From assembly GCA_016712505.1 (NCBI GenBank), contig JADJQY010000001.1, positions 124,001-188,000 on the forward strand: a stretch of DNA of 64,000 nucleotides, written 5' to 3'. The DNA is from Candidatus Eiseniibacteriota bacterium (lineage in GTDB: Bacteria; Eisenbacteria; RBG-16-71-46; CAIMUX01). Positions 1 through 10,000 of the stretch are shown one piece after another. The position numbers and the translations under genes were made by a program. The stretch's first letter is position 1; each line of letters opens with the position of its first letter. Under the pieces are notes generated by a model. That model worked only from the letters and a program-made list of their open reading frames with translations, did no database searches and was not told the DNA's origin.

Positions 1-1275
1 GTGCGGCAGGTGATGCTCAATCTCCTGAGCAATGGGGTGAAGTTCACCGAGGTTGGGCACGTGCGTCTCGAGATCGCCCCCGCTGCCCTGTTGGCCTCAC
101 GGCATCCCGAGATCAGACTCAGTCCAAGGCAGGAGTCGCGTATCGCGATCGCGGTCACGGACACCGGTATCGGGATCGATCCGGAGGACCAACCACGCCT
201 GTTCCATCGGTTCAGCCAGGCCGACACCTCCACCACCCGTCGATTCGGCGGAACGGGACTCGGGCTCGCCATCGCCAGACGACTGATCGAGCTGATGGAC
301 GGTTCGATCGCCTTCCACAGTACTCCCGGCAGCGGGTCGATCTTCTGGTTCGACCTGCCGATCCCCGCTGGAGTCGACGAGACCACGCCCATCCATGTCG
401 CCCACTCGTTCGGGGGTAGAGCCCTCATCGTCGGCGATTCCGAGCAGACCCACTCCCTGCTCGCACGTCAGCTTGCGCGCTGGGGTATCGAGCATGACTA
501 CTGTGAATCGCACCATCAGGCTTTGAGCCGTCTCCGTGAAGCCACGATGCGCGGCGATCGGTTCGATGTGGCGATCCTCGGGCTCGGGCTCCACGATGAC
601 AAGGCGCTCGACCTGGCCAGATCGATTCGGGAGGACGTGGCCATCCCCCACACTCAGACCATCCTGGTGGTTCCGCGCAGTCGACGGATCGACCCGAAGG
701 CACTCGAACAGGCAGGAGTGGCGGCATTCATCCGCAAACCGTTACTCCGGAGAGGCAGGCTGGCCGACGCCTTGACTGCGGCGCACGCGGGCGTCGCAAC
801 GACACCTGCTGCGACGCGGGCGTCGCGGATGCGGGAGCAACTTGACTCCGGCGTCTTCAGTGTCCCGAAAAGCCTCGACCCGGCATCGGCCCGTAGCGTG
901 CTGGTCGTCGAGGACAATCAGACCAACCAGTTCCTGATCCTGCAGCTCCTGAAGCGACTCGGGTATGTGTCCGCACTTGCCACCAACGGCAGAGAGGCGG
1001 TCGAGAAGTACCGCTCCGCCTCGTATGCTTTGATCTTGATGGACTGTCAGATGCCGATCCTGGACGGTTACGAGGCGACGCGAGAGATCCGCAGCATCGA
1101 GAGGGAGGGGGTGCATGTGCCCATCGTAGCCCTGACCGCCAACGCGATGTCCGGGGACCGGGAACGTTGCCTCGACTGCGGAATGGACGACTACCTCCCC
1201 AAACCGATCGATCCGAAGGCCCTGAGGCAGATCCTCGCTCGCTGGATCGCCCACGATTCCCGTTCCGCCGCCTGA
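1..1275 (+). CDS. Hybrid sensor histidine kinase, 3' part (HATPase + two receiver domains)
   Basis: The gene enters from the left edge, so the sensor and dimerisation domains are missing and the first codon is probably internal. Residues 1-120 are a histidine-kinase ATPase domain: N-box NLLSNGVKFT at 7-16, G1 box DTGIGI at 54-59, F-box around 68-74 and G2 box GGTGLGLA at 83-90. Two receiver domains follow. The second (about 299-415) is canonical, with VVEDN near 302-306, phospho-acceptor D348 in LMDCQMP and the KP motif at 401-402. The first (about 139-262) is degenerate: the acceptor position reads AILGLGL, without Asp, while a RKP motif is kept at 245-247. It should autophosphorylate and relay phosphate through D348. 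No partner regulator is adjacent. Confidence 0.9.
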   Translation: MRQVMLNLLSNGVKFTEVGHVRLEIAPAALLASRHPEIRLSPRQESRIAIAVTDTGIGIDPEDQPRLFHRFSQADTSTTRRFGGTGLGLAIARRLIELMDGSIAFHSTPGSGSIFWFDLPIPAGVDETTPIHVAHSFGGRALIVGDSEQTHSLLARQLARWGIEHDYCESHHQALSRLREATMRGDRFDVAILGLGLHDDKALDLARSIREDVAIPHTQTILVVPRSRRIDPKALEQAGVAAFIRKPLLRRGRLADALTAAHAGVATTPAATRASRMREQLDSGVFSVPKSLDPASARSVLVVEDNQTNQFLILQLLKRLGYVSALATNGREAVEKYRSASYALILMDCQMPILDGYEATREIRSIEREGVHVPIVALTANAMSGDRERCLDCGMDDYLPKPIDPKALRQILARWIAHDSRSAA

Positions 1276-1376
1276 TCCGCCCGCTCGAATCGTCCGCCCT
1301 CTCCCCGAGCCGCGGTATGTGCTAGGTTCTCTTCCGCAATGGGGCTTCGTAGAGCGTCTTCATCCGGAGGAGAACG

Positions 1377-3797
1377 ATGCATCGCCCCTCGCTGCCCATG
1401 CCGCACCCGTCCGCTGCCGCGCTGCCCGCAGGAGCGCTCCTTTCGACCCTGCTGCTGCTGTCCGCGTCAGCGGCCCAAACGGCAGACCTCGTGGTTTACG
1501 ACGACGCCCTCCGAAACAGCTTCGAGGACTGGAGCTGGGCCACCCACTCGTTGACCGAATCCGGTACGCGCCACTCCGGCACCTTCGCCGTCTCGATGCG
1601 AGCGAAGAGCTGGGAAGGAGTCTTCTTCCATCTCGCCGGCGGTTTCAGCGCGGCTGAACTCGACACGCTGGAGTTCTGGGTGAACGGCGGGTCGATCGTA
1701 GGGGCGGACCTTGGACTGGTTCTGCAGTGGAACGGCAGCAATCGGGGGAGCGGGATCATCGACCCGTACGTCGAGGGCGGTCAGGTCCCCACCCAGGGGT
1801 GGGCCCGCGCCCGTGTTCCCCTCGCTGCGCTCGGCGTGTCCGGTGGCCAGGTCGACGGCATCATCTTCCAGGCTTGGTCCCCGGCCGACCAAGGAACCCT
1901 CTACCTCGATGACGTGGCGCTCCACGGGCCGGGGGCGCCGACAGGTCCGATCTCCGTCACCATCGACCCGGCGCAGGACCGGAGGCCGATCGATGAGCGG
2001 ATCTATGGCGTGAATCTCGGGACTGCCGCTGATTTTGCGGCCGCTCCGTACCCCTTGAGACGGTGGGGCGGGAACCAGACCACGCGCTACTCGTGGCAGC
2101 ACGACACGGTAAACAGCGGCATGGACTGGTTCTTCATGAACAGCCCGGTCGACAACCCGGCGCCCGAAAATCTCCCGAACGGCGGATTCGTCGATCGCTT
2201 CGTACAAGAGACGAAGGCTGCAGGGGCGACGCCGCTGGTCACCCTCCCGACCATCGGCTGGACCGCGAAGGACCGGGTGAAGCGCTGGGGCTACTCGGTC
2301 GCGAAGTACGGCGCACAGCAGGACAACGAGTGCCTCCGCTCCGGCTGGCAGTTCTGGTGCGCCGAGGATGCCGGCAACGGCGTTCGCCCCAACGGCAGCT
2401 ACATCACCGGCAACGACCCACTCGACACCTCGACCGCGATTGGCCCAACCGAGGTCGCCAACTGGGTCCAGCATCTCGAGGGGTACGCCGGCGGCGTGGA
2501 GGACTATGCCCTCGACAACGAGTTGATGCTCTGGCACGAGACCCACCGCGACGTGCACCCGGCCAAGGTGACTTACGATGAACTCTGGGCACGAACCCTC
2601 GCCTATGCCCCGGCCATCAAGGCGCAGGATCCCAGCGCACGCCTCTACGGTCCCGTGACCTGGGGCTGGTGCGATCTGTTCACCTCGGCCGCGGACAACT
2701 GTCTGAACGGGGCTGACCGCACGGCGCACGGCGGCGTACCGCTCGTCGAGTGGTACCTGGCGCAGCTTGGTGCATATGAGCAGGCCAACGGCGTCCGCCT
2801 GGTCGATGTGCTCGACCTCCACTACTACCCGCAAGCTCCCGGCGTGGCGCTCTCCAGCGACGAGTCCCCGGGAACGTCCGCCGTCCGCCTGCGATCGCTG
2901 CGTGAGCTGTACGATCCCTCCTACGTCAGCGAGTCGTGGATCGGCCAGAGCGTCTACCTGATTCCGCGGGCCAAAGCCTGGATCGCGGCCCACGCCCCCT
3001 GGATGAAGCTGGCCATCACCGAGTACAACTGGGGAAACGACGACGGGCTCTCGAGCACTCTCGCTCAGGCCGAGCTCCTCGCCATCTTCGGCCGCGAAGG
3101 AGTCGACATCGCCACCCGCTGGGTTGCCCCGGAGGCCGGTACGCGGATGGTCGACGCATTCCGGCTCTACCTGAACTACGACGGCGCGGGCGCGCGCGTC
3201 GAAGGGGAGAGCGTGCACGCTACCAGCAGCGACATCGACCGCGTCGGCGCCTACGCCGTCCGCGCCACCGGGCCGCAGTTGTTCGTGCTCCTCTTCAATA
3301 AGTCGACCGAACCGCAGAGCGTTTCCGCCGGAGTGGGCGGCGGCCTGGTAGGACCGCTCTGGCTCTACCGATTCGACGGATCGCAGTCGCTCGGTCCGGC
3401 CGGGAGCATCACGCCGAGCGGCGGCAGCTTCGGCCTCGTGCTTCCGCCGCGCTCCGCCACCCTGGCCGTCGGCGCCCGCCCGGCGAGCGAAGTCGAACTT
3501 CCGGTTGCCCTCGGATCGCTCGGCTTCGAGGGCGCCCGTCCTAATCCGCTCCGCCCCGGCGATGCCCTCCATTTCGCGCTTCCCACAGCCGGCGTGGTCA
3601 CGCTCGAACTGTTCGACGCCGGCGGACGGCGGATCCGGATCCTGGCGCGCGACCGTGCCTTCGCGGCCGGTCCGCAGTCGATCGCCTGGGATGGGCGTCG
3701 CGACGACGCCAGCGCCGCTTCGAACGGAGTCTATTTCGCCCGCCTCACCACCGGCATGGCCCGGCGACTCGAGCGCTCCGTGCTTCTGATCCGCTGA
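1377..3797 (+). CDS. Secreted GH44-family glycoside hydrolase with FlgD-like C-terminal sorting domain
   Basis: This 806-aa protein starts at an ATG preceded by GGAGGAGAACG. It has an N-terminal signal peptide (to about residue 35), a beta-sandwich, CBM-like region (about 36-185), and a catalytic region resembling family 44 endoglucanases/xyloglucanases. Typical GH44 stretches are RRWGGNQTTRYSWQ (229-242), a DWFF motif (250-253) and DNELMLWHETHRDVHP (380-395), where E382 is the expected acid/base. E549 in AITEYNWG is the expected nucleophile. The last 90 residues form a FlgD-like Ig domain ending in SVLLIR, as in five other large secreted proteins here, which suggests cell-surface delivery. 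Substrate is inferred from the family (beta-1,4-glucans or xyloglucan). No other polysaccharide genes are adjacent. Confidence 0.85.
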   Translation: MHRPSLPMPHPSAAALPAGALLSTLLLLSASAAQTADLVVYDDALRNSFEDWSWATHSLTESGTRHSGTFAVSMRAKSWEGVFFHLAGGFSAAELDTLEFWVNGGSIVGADLGLVLQWNGSNRGSGIIDPYVEGGQVPTQGWARARVPLAALGVSGGQVDGIIFQAWSPADQGTLYLDDVALHGPGAPTGPISVTIDPAQDRRPIDERIYGVNLGTAADFAAAPYPLRRWGGNQTTRYSWQHDTVNSGMDWFFMNSPVDNPAPENLPNGGFVDRFVQETKAAGATPLVTLPTIGWTAKDRVKRWGYSVAKYGAQQDNECLRSGWQFWCAEDAGNGVRPNGSYITGNDPLDTSTAIGPTEVANWVQHLEGYAGGVEDYALDNELMLWHETHRDVHPAKVTYDELWARTLAYAPAIKAQDPSARLYGPVTWGWCDLFTSAADNCLNGADRTAHGGVPLVEWYLAQLGAYEQANGVRLVDVLDLHYYPQAPGVALSSDESPGTSAVRLRSLRELYDPSYVSESWIGQSVYLIPRAKAWIAAHAPWMKLAITEYNWGNDDGLSSTLAQAELLAIFGREGVDIATRWVAPEAGTRMVDAFRLYLNYDGAGARVEGESVHATSSDIDRVGAYAVRATGPQLFVLLFNKSTEPQSVSAGVGGGLVGPLWLYRFDGSQSLGPAGSITPSGGSFGLVLPPRSATLAVGARPASEVELPVALGSLGFEGARPNPLRPGDALHFALPTAGVVTLELFDAGGRRIRILARDRAFAAGPQSIAWDGRRDDASAASNGVYFARLTTGMARRLERSVLLIR

Positions 3798-3926
3798 GTT
3801 CTGAGGCTTGAAGTGCGCCCATCTCAACGATACTGCGTTCGCACTGTCATCGAGCGAGCGGGCCCAAGGAAGGCACTGAAGTGAATCTCCTTGAGGTCGG
3901 GGCCGGCTCCGTCGATGCTCTCCTGG

Positions 3927-4421
3927 ATGATCACGCAGCATCGCCGCTCCCGGCTTGGCCTCCTTTCGATCCTCCGGCGGATTCCGGTGCGCATCGGCGT
4001 GCTCCTGGCCCTGTTGCTCTCTGCTCTCGCCTACGCGCCCGCGCTGGCGGGTGATCGCCTGGCCTGCATCGGAGCGGATGGCCACGTCGAGATCGAAAGC
4101 GGAATTTTCGGCAACTGCACCGATCGGACGCCTGAGCTTCATGAGTTGGGTCACGGACCCGAGCACCACCAACTGCCGCCCATGCACCTGAGCCGACACC
4201 CCGACAGTGACCCTTGCTGCGGTCCCTGCGTCGACATCGATCTCTCGCACTCGGGCCTCGGCGCCAGCCGACTCCGGGGTCTCGGCCAGGATCGATGCAC
4301 ACTGCCTCCGCAGGGGGTGCTGCCGTCCCTTTCCGATGCATTCGATCCTTCGCAGATCCCCGCGGCTCGGGGCTGTCCCGCGATCGACTCCTCGCCGTCG
4401 CGGATCGCGCTACGCATTTGA
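3927..4421 (+). CDS. Small secreted Cys/His-containing protein upstream of the metal efflux operon
   Basis: About 164 aa. The start is uncertain: ATG 3927, ATG 3915 and TTG 3891 are in frame and none has a good ribosome binding site. The N-terminus is a basic and hydrophobic signal peptide ending near ALA-GDR. The mature part has a CIGADGHVEIE motif, a His-rich stretch (HELGHGPEHHQLPPMH) and a CCGPCVDI motif, which suggests metal binding in the periplasm. It lies 82 bp upstream of the CusC-like gene in the same direction, so it may be the first gene of the efflux operon. I recall small uncharacterised proteins of this look beside Cus/Czc operons in other bacteria, but I cannot name a family. 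Confidence 0.6.
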   Translation: MITQHRRSRLGLLSILRRIPVRIGVLLALLLSALAYAPALAGDRLACIGADGHVEIESGIFGNCTDRTPELHELGHGPEHHQLPPMHLSRHPDSDPCCGPCVDIDLSHSGLGASRLRGLGQDRCTLPPQGVLPSLSDAFDPSQIPAARGCPAIDSSPSRIALRI

Positions 4422-4503
4422 CCCTCCCGCTCTAGCCATCCCACTCAATCCACGCCGCTGGCGTGCGAACCCAACGAACCCTCTTCGGGAGGATCAATTG
4501 CGC

Positions 4504-5778
4504 ATGTCGCCAATCTCGCGATTCGCGGTCGGTTGCCTCTGGGCCGCTGCGCTCATCGCACCTGTCCACGGGTCGGACGTCCGACCCACTTCCGTGGTGG
4601 ACCTCGACGCCGCGACCCGACTCGCTCTCGAGCGCAGTCCGCGCCTCGGGATCTCGGAAGCAAACTCCGTCGCCGCCGCGGGGAGGAGCAGCCAGGCCGA
4701 AGGCTGGACGAACCCCATCTTCGCCGTAACCACCGATCGAATCGGAGGTCGCGGCACAGCACGAAAGTTCGAAAGTGCAGAAGTGACCTACTCCCTGGAG
4801 CAGAGCATCGTTTGGAGTGGCGCAGGCCTCGCCCGGGCCTCCAGTGCCCGCGCCGAGTGGCGTGCGGTCAAGCACGCGTGGGGCCTCGAACGGGCCCGGG
4901 TACGCGCCGAGGTCACCCGGGACTTCCACGCCCTGCTCATCGCCCAGGAGAGGGTTCGCGCCTCTGAACAGGCGGTCGATCTGGCCAGGGAGACCGAACG
5001 CGCCGCTGCCGCTCGGGTCGCGGCCGGCCAAGTCCCACCGCTCGAAGAACGCAAAGCAACCGTCTCCCGAACCGAGGCAGAACTGAGTCTGCTGGAGGCG
5101 GCACTCGGGCGCGAGACGGCCGCAGTCACGCTGAGCGCACACTGGGGCGAGGATGCACCCGAGTTGATCGCGACCGGGGTGGCCGAATCCCTGTCGGTCC
5201 TGCCATCCTGGGACGCATACGAGGCGCGGCTCGATCGAGCTCCCGGAGTGTTAGTCGGGGTGGAGCGTGCGAACGCCACACGCAAGTTGCTGTTGGCACA
5301 GCGTCTCGATCGGCTCCCGCCGATCACTGTCGCCGCTGGAGTCACCGACTACCGCGCGGACAACGAGAGGGCGTATGTCGCGACGGTCGAGCTGCCTTTG
5401 CCCATCTGGAATCGCGGAGGCGGAGCAGTCGCCGAGGCCACCGCCCTCCTGCGCTCCGCTGAACTCGAGACCACCACGATCGAGCGAGAGACCCGCTCTG
5501 CCGCCCGCCTGCGGTGGAACGAGGCGCGGGCGCGTCGGGAGGCAATCGACCGTTTCCGGCGGGAATCACTACCGGCATCCGATGAGGCGCGGCGGGTCGC
5601 GGCGGACGGATACCGCGCGGGCAAGTTTTCTTACCTGGAGGTGCTCGACGCGCAACGCGTCTGGCTCGACACTCGCAACTCCTACTACGCGGCGCTCGCC
5701 GCATATGAGACCGCGGTCGCGGACCTCGGCTCCCTCGTCCCGCAGGCCGAACTCGAGATTCCGGAGGTTCACGAATGA
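4504..5778 (+). CDS. TolC-family outer membrane efflux protein (CusC/CzcC-like)
   Basis: 424 aa from ATG 4504; a TTG at 4498, 6 nt behind GGGAGG, is an equally plausible start. A signal peptide (to about GSD) is followed by two long alpha-helical OEP repeats typical of TolC proteins, with LALERSPRLGISEA near the N-terminus and the usual C-terminal motif GYRAGKFSYLEVLDAQRVW. It should form the outer-membrane channel of a tripartite heavy-metal RND pump. The stop overlaps the start of the next gene (ATGA), so it is translationally coupled to the adaptor. Confidence 0.88.
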   Translation: MSPISRFAVGCLWAAALIAPVHGSDVRPTSVVDLDAATRLALERSPRLGISEANSVAAAGRSSQAEGWTNPIFAVTTDRIGGRGTARKFESAEVTYSLEQSIVWSGAGLARASSARAEWRAVKHAWGLERARVRAEVTRDFHALLIAQERVRASEQAVDLARETERAAAARVAAGQVPPLEERKATVSRTEAELSLLEAALGRETAAVTLSAHWGEDAPELIATGVAESLSVLPSWDAYEARLDRAPGVLVGVERANATRKLLLAQRLDRLPPITVAAGVTDYRADNERAYVATVELPLPIWNRGGGAVAEATALLRSAELETTTIERETRSAARLRWNEARARREAIDRFRRESLPASDEARRVAADGYRAGKFSYLEVLDAQRVWLDTRNSYYAALAAYETAVADLGSLVPQAELEIPEVHE

Positions 5779-7034
5779 ACATCGCCCTTGCTCTCCTCCT
5801 GGCTCTGTTGATCGGCCCCGGCTGCCAGAAGCCCGGTCCGGACGCTCTCGCGCACGCGGAACACGACGATCACCCGGAGCCCGGCGCCCACGCCGATCAT
5901 GCGGCGCACGACGATCACGCGGACCACGCCCATGGCGCAGAGGGCGCTCATGGGGACGGCCCCGAAGAGGCGGGCGCGCACGGCCTGGTCAGCCTGACCG
6001 AGGACCAGTTCGCCCGGGCGGGAGTGGGAGTCAAGACCGCCGGTGCGGGAGAACTGCACCTCGGGCTTCGCCTCACCGGTTCGGTGCAACTGAATGCGGA
6101 TCGCGTCGCCCACGTGGTGGCCAAGGTCCCGGGAGTGGTGCGCGAGGTACACGCCTCGAACGGACAAAGCGTGAGGAAGGGGCAATTGCTGGCGCGGCTG
6201 GACAGCCGCGACCTGGCCGACGCGAAGGCCGCCTACCTCGCCTCACGGGAGCGGGCCGCGATCGCTGAGTCCACCCTGGCCCGCGAGGAATCGCTCTGGC
6301 GGGGTCGAATTTCGTCCGAGCAGGACTACCTCGCCGCGAAGCAGGCGGCGGCGGAGACGCGGATCGCGCTGCGCTCCGACATGCAGCAGCTCCTCGCCCT
6401 CGGTCTCGATCAGAACTACGTGAACCGCCTGGAGGTCGACGACAACTCCTTCCTGACCCGCTACGACATCGTGGCCCCGCTCGATGGGGTCATCATCGCC
6501 AAGCACATCGCAGTCGGTGAGTACTGGAGCGACGGCCCTCCAGTATTCACGGTGGCGGATCTCAGCACGGTTTGGGTGGAGCTGGCGGTCTTCCCGCGCG
6601 ATCTCTCCCGGGTCCGCGCCGGACAGAGCGCCGAGATCTTCACCGAGGAAAGGCCGGCCCCGCTGACGGGAGAGGTCGTCTATGTCGGCCCAGTGGTGAC
6701 CGCATCCTCCCGCACAGTGACTGCCCGCGTGGTTCTCTCCAACCCCGAGGGCCATCTGCGCCCCGGCCTCTTCGTTACCGCTCGCCTCGCCGAGGAACAC
6801 GTTCAGGTGCCCGTACTGGTCGACCGGAGTGCGCTCCAGACGATCGAGGGGCGCACTTGCGTGTTCGTGCGCATGGGTTCCGACTTCATCGCCCAACCGG
6901 TCACGGTCGGACGGGATGATGACGCCTGCGTCGAACTGCTGGGCGGTGTGGCGCCCGGCCAGGAGTATGTCGCGACCGGCTCGTTCTTGATGAAGGCGGA
7001 GCTGGGCAAAAGCGAAGCGGAACACTCGCACTAG
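5775..7034 (+). CDS. Periplasmic adaptor (membrane fusion) lipoprotein of heavy-metal RND pump, CusB/CzcB-like
   Basis: 419 aa. The N-terminus is a lipoprotein signal peptide with lipobox IGPGC. A strongly His/Asp-rich segment follows (about residues 29-72, with HAEHDDHPEP, HADHAAHDDHADHAHG and similar), a likely metal-sensing or metal-binding tail. The rest has HlyD/CusB architecture: a barrel-sandwich lipoyl-like half (VAKVPGVVREVHASNGQSVRKGQ), a short alpha-hairpin, the second lipoyl half (YDIVAPLDGVIIAKHIAVGE) and a beta-barrel domain. It overlaps the upstream channel gene by 4 nt and is followed after 11 nt by the pump gene. The His-rich tail fits a Co/Zn/Cd or Cu/Ag substrate; which one cannot be decided from sequence alone. 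Confidence 0.9.
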   Translation: MNIALALLLALLIGPGCQKPGPDALAHAEHDDHPEPGAHADHAAHDDHADHAHGAEGAHGDGPEEAGAHGLVSLTEDQFARAGVGVKTAGAGELHLGLRLTGSVQLNADRVAHVVAKVPGVVREVHASNGQSVRKGQLLARLDSRDLADAKAAYLASRERAAIAESTLAREESLWRGRISSEQDYLAAKQAAAETRIALRSDMQQLLALGLDQNYVNRLEVDDNSFLTRYDIVAPLDGVIIAKHIAVGEYWSDGPPVFTVADLSTVWVELAVFPRDLSRVRAGQSAEIFTEERPAPLTGEVVYVGPVVTASSRTVTARVVLSNPEGHLRPGLFVTARLAEEHVQVPVLVDRSALQTIEGRTCVFVRMGSDFIAQPVTVGRDDDACVELLGGVAPGQEYVATGSFLMKAELGKSEAEHSH

Positions 7035-7045
7035 TCGGAGGTGAA

Positions 7046-10000
7046 ATGTTTGGATCTCTGCTACACAACTCGATCCAACGCCGAAGCCTGGTGGTCGTGC
7101 TCACGCTCGGCACCGCCGCTCTGGGTTGGATCTCATTTCGTAACCTGCCGATCGATGCCGTACCCGACATCACGAATCGCCAGGTCCAGGTCAACGCCGA
7201 GTATGCCGGCTTCTCCCCGATCGAGATGGAGAAGCAGGTCGCGTACCCGATCGAGCGCGCGCTGGCCGGCACCCCCGGTCTCCTCTCGACCCGCTCGATC
7301 TCCCGCAGCGGCTTCGCCCAGGTCACCGCCATATTTCACGACGATGTCGACATCTACTTCGCTCGCCAGCAGGTGGGGGAGCGGCTGGCCGAGGTTCGGG
7401 AGGCGCTCCCGCCGGGGGCGGAGCCGAGCATGGGCCCGGTTTCGACCGGCCTGGGCGAAGTGCTGATGTGGACCGTGCGCTACACCGGCAGCACTGACGA
7501 TCCGGGGTTGCACGATCCTTACGTCACGCCCGAGGGGGACACGCTGCGCACGACGTCGGAGCGGGTCACGTACCTTCGCACGGTCCAGGACTGGATCGTC
7601 CAGCCGCAGTTGCGCAGCGTTCCCGGAGTGGCCGGAATCGACGCGATCGGGGGCTACGTGAAGCAGTATCACGTCCAGCCCGATCCTCACCGCATGCTCG
7701 CCTTCGGGATCACCTTCCATCAGCTCATCGAGGCTCTCGAACGCAACAACGCGAGCATCGGAGCCGGCGTGGTCGAGCAGAACGGGGAGGCATACGTCGT
7801 CCGGGCCGACGGACGCATCTCGGGTATCTCGGATATCGAACGGATCGCCATCGGGACCCGGGAAGGAACACCGATCCGGATCTCGGACATCGCATCGGTC
7901 GTGCACGGCCGGGAACTCCGCACCGGAAGCGCGAGCGAGAACGGGCGTGAGGTCGTGGTGGGCACCGCGCTCATGCTGCAGGGGGAGAACAGCCGCACCG
8001 TGGCGCAGGCGGCGGAGGCGCGGCTGGACGAGGTTCGGGCCAATCTTCCCTCCGGCATCACGATCGAGACGGTGCTCGACCGCACGAAGTTGGTCGAAGC
8101 CACACTGCACACGGTCACCAAGAGCCTGGCCGAAGGGGCCGTGCTGGTCATCGCAATCCTGTTTCTGCTCCTGGGAAACCTGCGCGCGGCCATGATAGCC
8201 GCGGCCGCGATTCCACTTTCGATGCTGTTCGCCGCCATCGGGATGCAAAAGGCCGGCATCAGCGCCAACCTCATGAGCCTGGGAGCGATCGACTTCGGCC
8301 TCATCGTGGACGGGGCGGTCATCGTGGTCGAGAACTGCCTCCGTCACCTGGCGGACGAACGGCGCCGACTCGGCCGTGCGCTCGGTCTCTCCGAGCGCCT
8401 GCACACGGTGGAGCAGGCGGCCAAGGAAATGGTGCGCCCTTCGGTCTTCGGTCAGGCGATCATCATCACCGTCTACCTCCCGATCCTCGCGCTCGAAGGC
8501 ATCGAGGGGAAGATGTTCCGCCCGATGGCCGAGACGGTGATCCTCGCACTCCTCGCCGCGGTCGTGCTCTCCCTCACCTTCGTGCCCGCGATGGTTGCCC
8601 TCCTCGTCGGGGGAAACGTCAAGGACCACGATCCTGGGTGGATGGTGCGCTTGCGCGCGCAATACAGCGCGCGCATCGGCTGGGCGCTCCGCCGACGTCG
8701 CCTGGTGGTCGCGGCCTCGGCCGCCTTCTTCGCCTGCTCGCTCTTCGCCTTCACCAGGCTCGGGCAGGAGTTCGTGCCGACCCTGGATGAAGGCGATCTA
8801 GCGGTTCACGCCATGCGCATCCCGAGCACGGCGTTGTCGCAGTCCACCGAAATGCAGCTTGAAGTGGAACGAACCGTCGCACGCTTCCCCGAAGTGGCGT
8901 TCGTATACTCCAAGACCGGGACGGCCGAGGTCGCGACCGACCCGATGCCGCCGAATGTGTCCGACACCTTCATCATCCTCAAGCCGCGAAAGGAGTGGCC
9001 CAATCGGCGCGAATCGAAGGCCGATCTCGTCCGTCGGCTCGAGGCCGAACTGATCCAGGTCCCGGGGAACAACTACGAGTTCAGTCAACCGATACAGATG
9101 CGTTTCAACGAGCTGATCGCCGGAGTGCGGAGCGACGTCGCGGTCAAGGTGTTCGGGGATGACTTCGAGACGATGCGCCCGGTGGCGGAGAAGATCGCGA
9201 CGGAGTTGCGCACTCTGAAGGGAGCCTCCGACGTCAAGGTGGAGGCGAGCGAGGGCTTGCCCACTCTGGAGTTCGTGATCGATCGGGAGGCGATCGCGAG
9301 GCACGGTCTGAGCATGGCCGACGTTCAGGAGGTGATCTCCGCCGCCGTGGGAGGTTGGGAGGTCGGGCCTGTCTTCGAGGGGGACCGTCGGTTCGACATG
9401 ATGGTCCGGTTACCGGAGCACATTCGTCTCGACCTCGACGCTCTGCGCCGCCTGCCGATTCCCATTCCCGAAGCTGAAGTCGGCGAGCATCCCGAGGCGT
9501 TGGCCGCGCTCGGCGAGTTCGTGGCCAGCGGGCCGTCGTTCCTTCCGTTGGGTGAGTTGGCGCGCCTCGATGTGAGCGAAGGTCTGAGTCAGGTCAGTCG
9601 CGAGGACGGCAAACGCCGACTCGTGGTGCAGGCGAACGTCCGCGGGGTCGACCTCGGCTCGTTCGTGGCCGAGGCCCAGAACCGCGTTTCCGGCAACGTG
9701 ATCATCCCTCCGGGGCACTGGCTTGACTGGGGTGGGCAGTTCGAGAATCTCGAGGCGGCGCAGGCGCGCCTGAGCTGGCTCGTGCCTCTCTGCTTCGTTC
9801 TGATCTTCCTGCTCCTGCTCGGCGCGCTCCCCTCGCCGCGCCAGGCGCTGCTCGTCTTCTCCGGAGTTCCTCTCGCCTTGACCGGTGGCATCCTCGCCCT
9901 GCTGATCCGAGGGATACCCTTCAGCATCTCCGCTGGGGTCGGCTTCATCGCCCTCTCGGGCATCGCCGTTCTGAACGGACTGGTGATGATCTCCTGCATC

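Noticed and set aside
1467..4250. 927-codon open frame on the minus strand opposite the GH44 gene
   Set aside because: Shadow of the plus-strand gene in GC-rich DNA. Low-complexity Arg/Gly/Asp/Glu composition, no domain, and the plus strand has clear catalytic motifs and a ribosome binding site.
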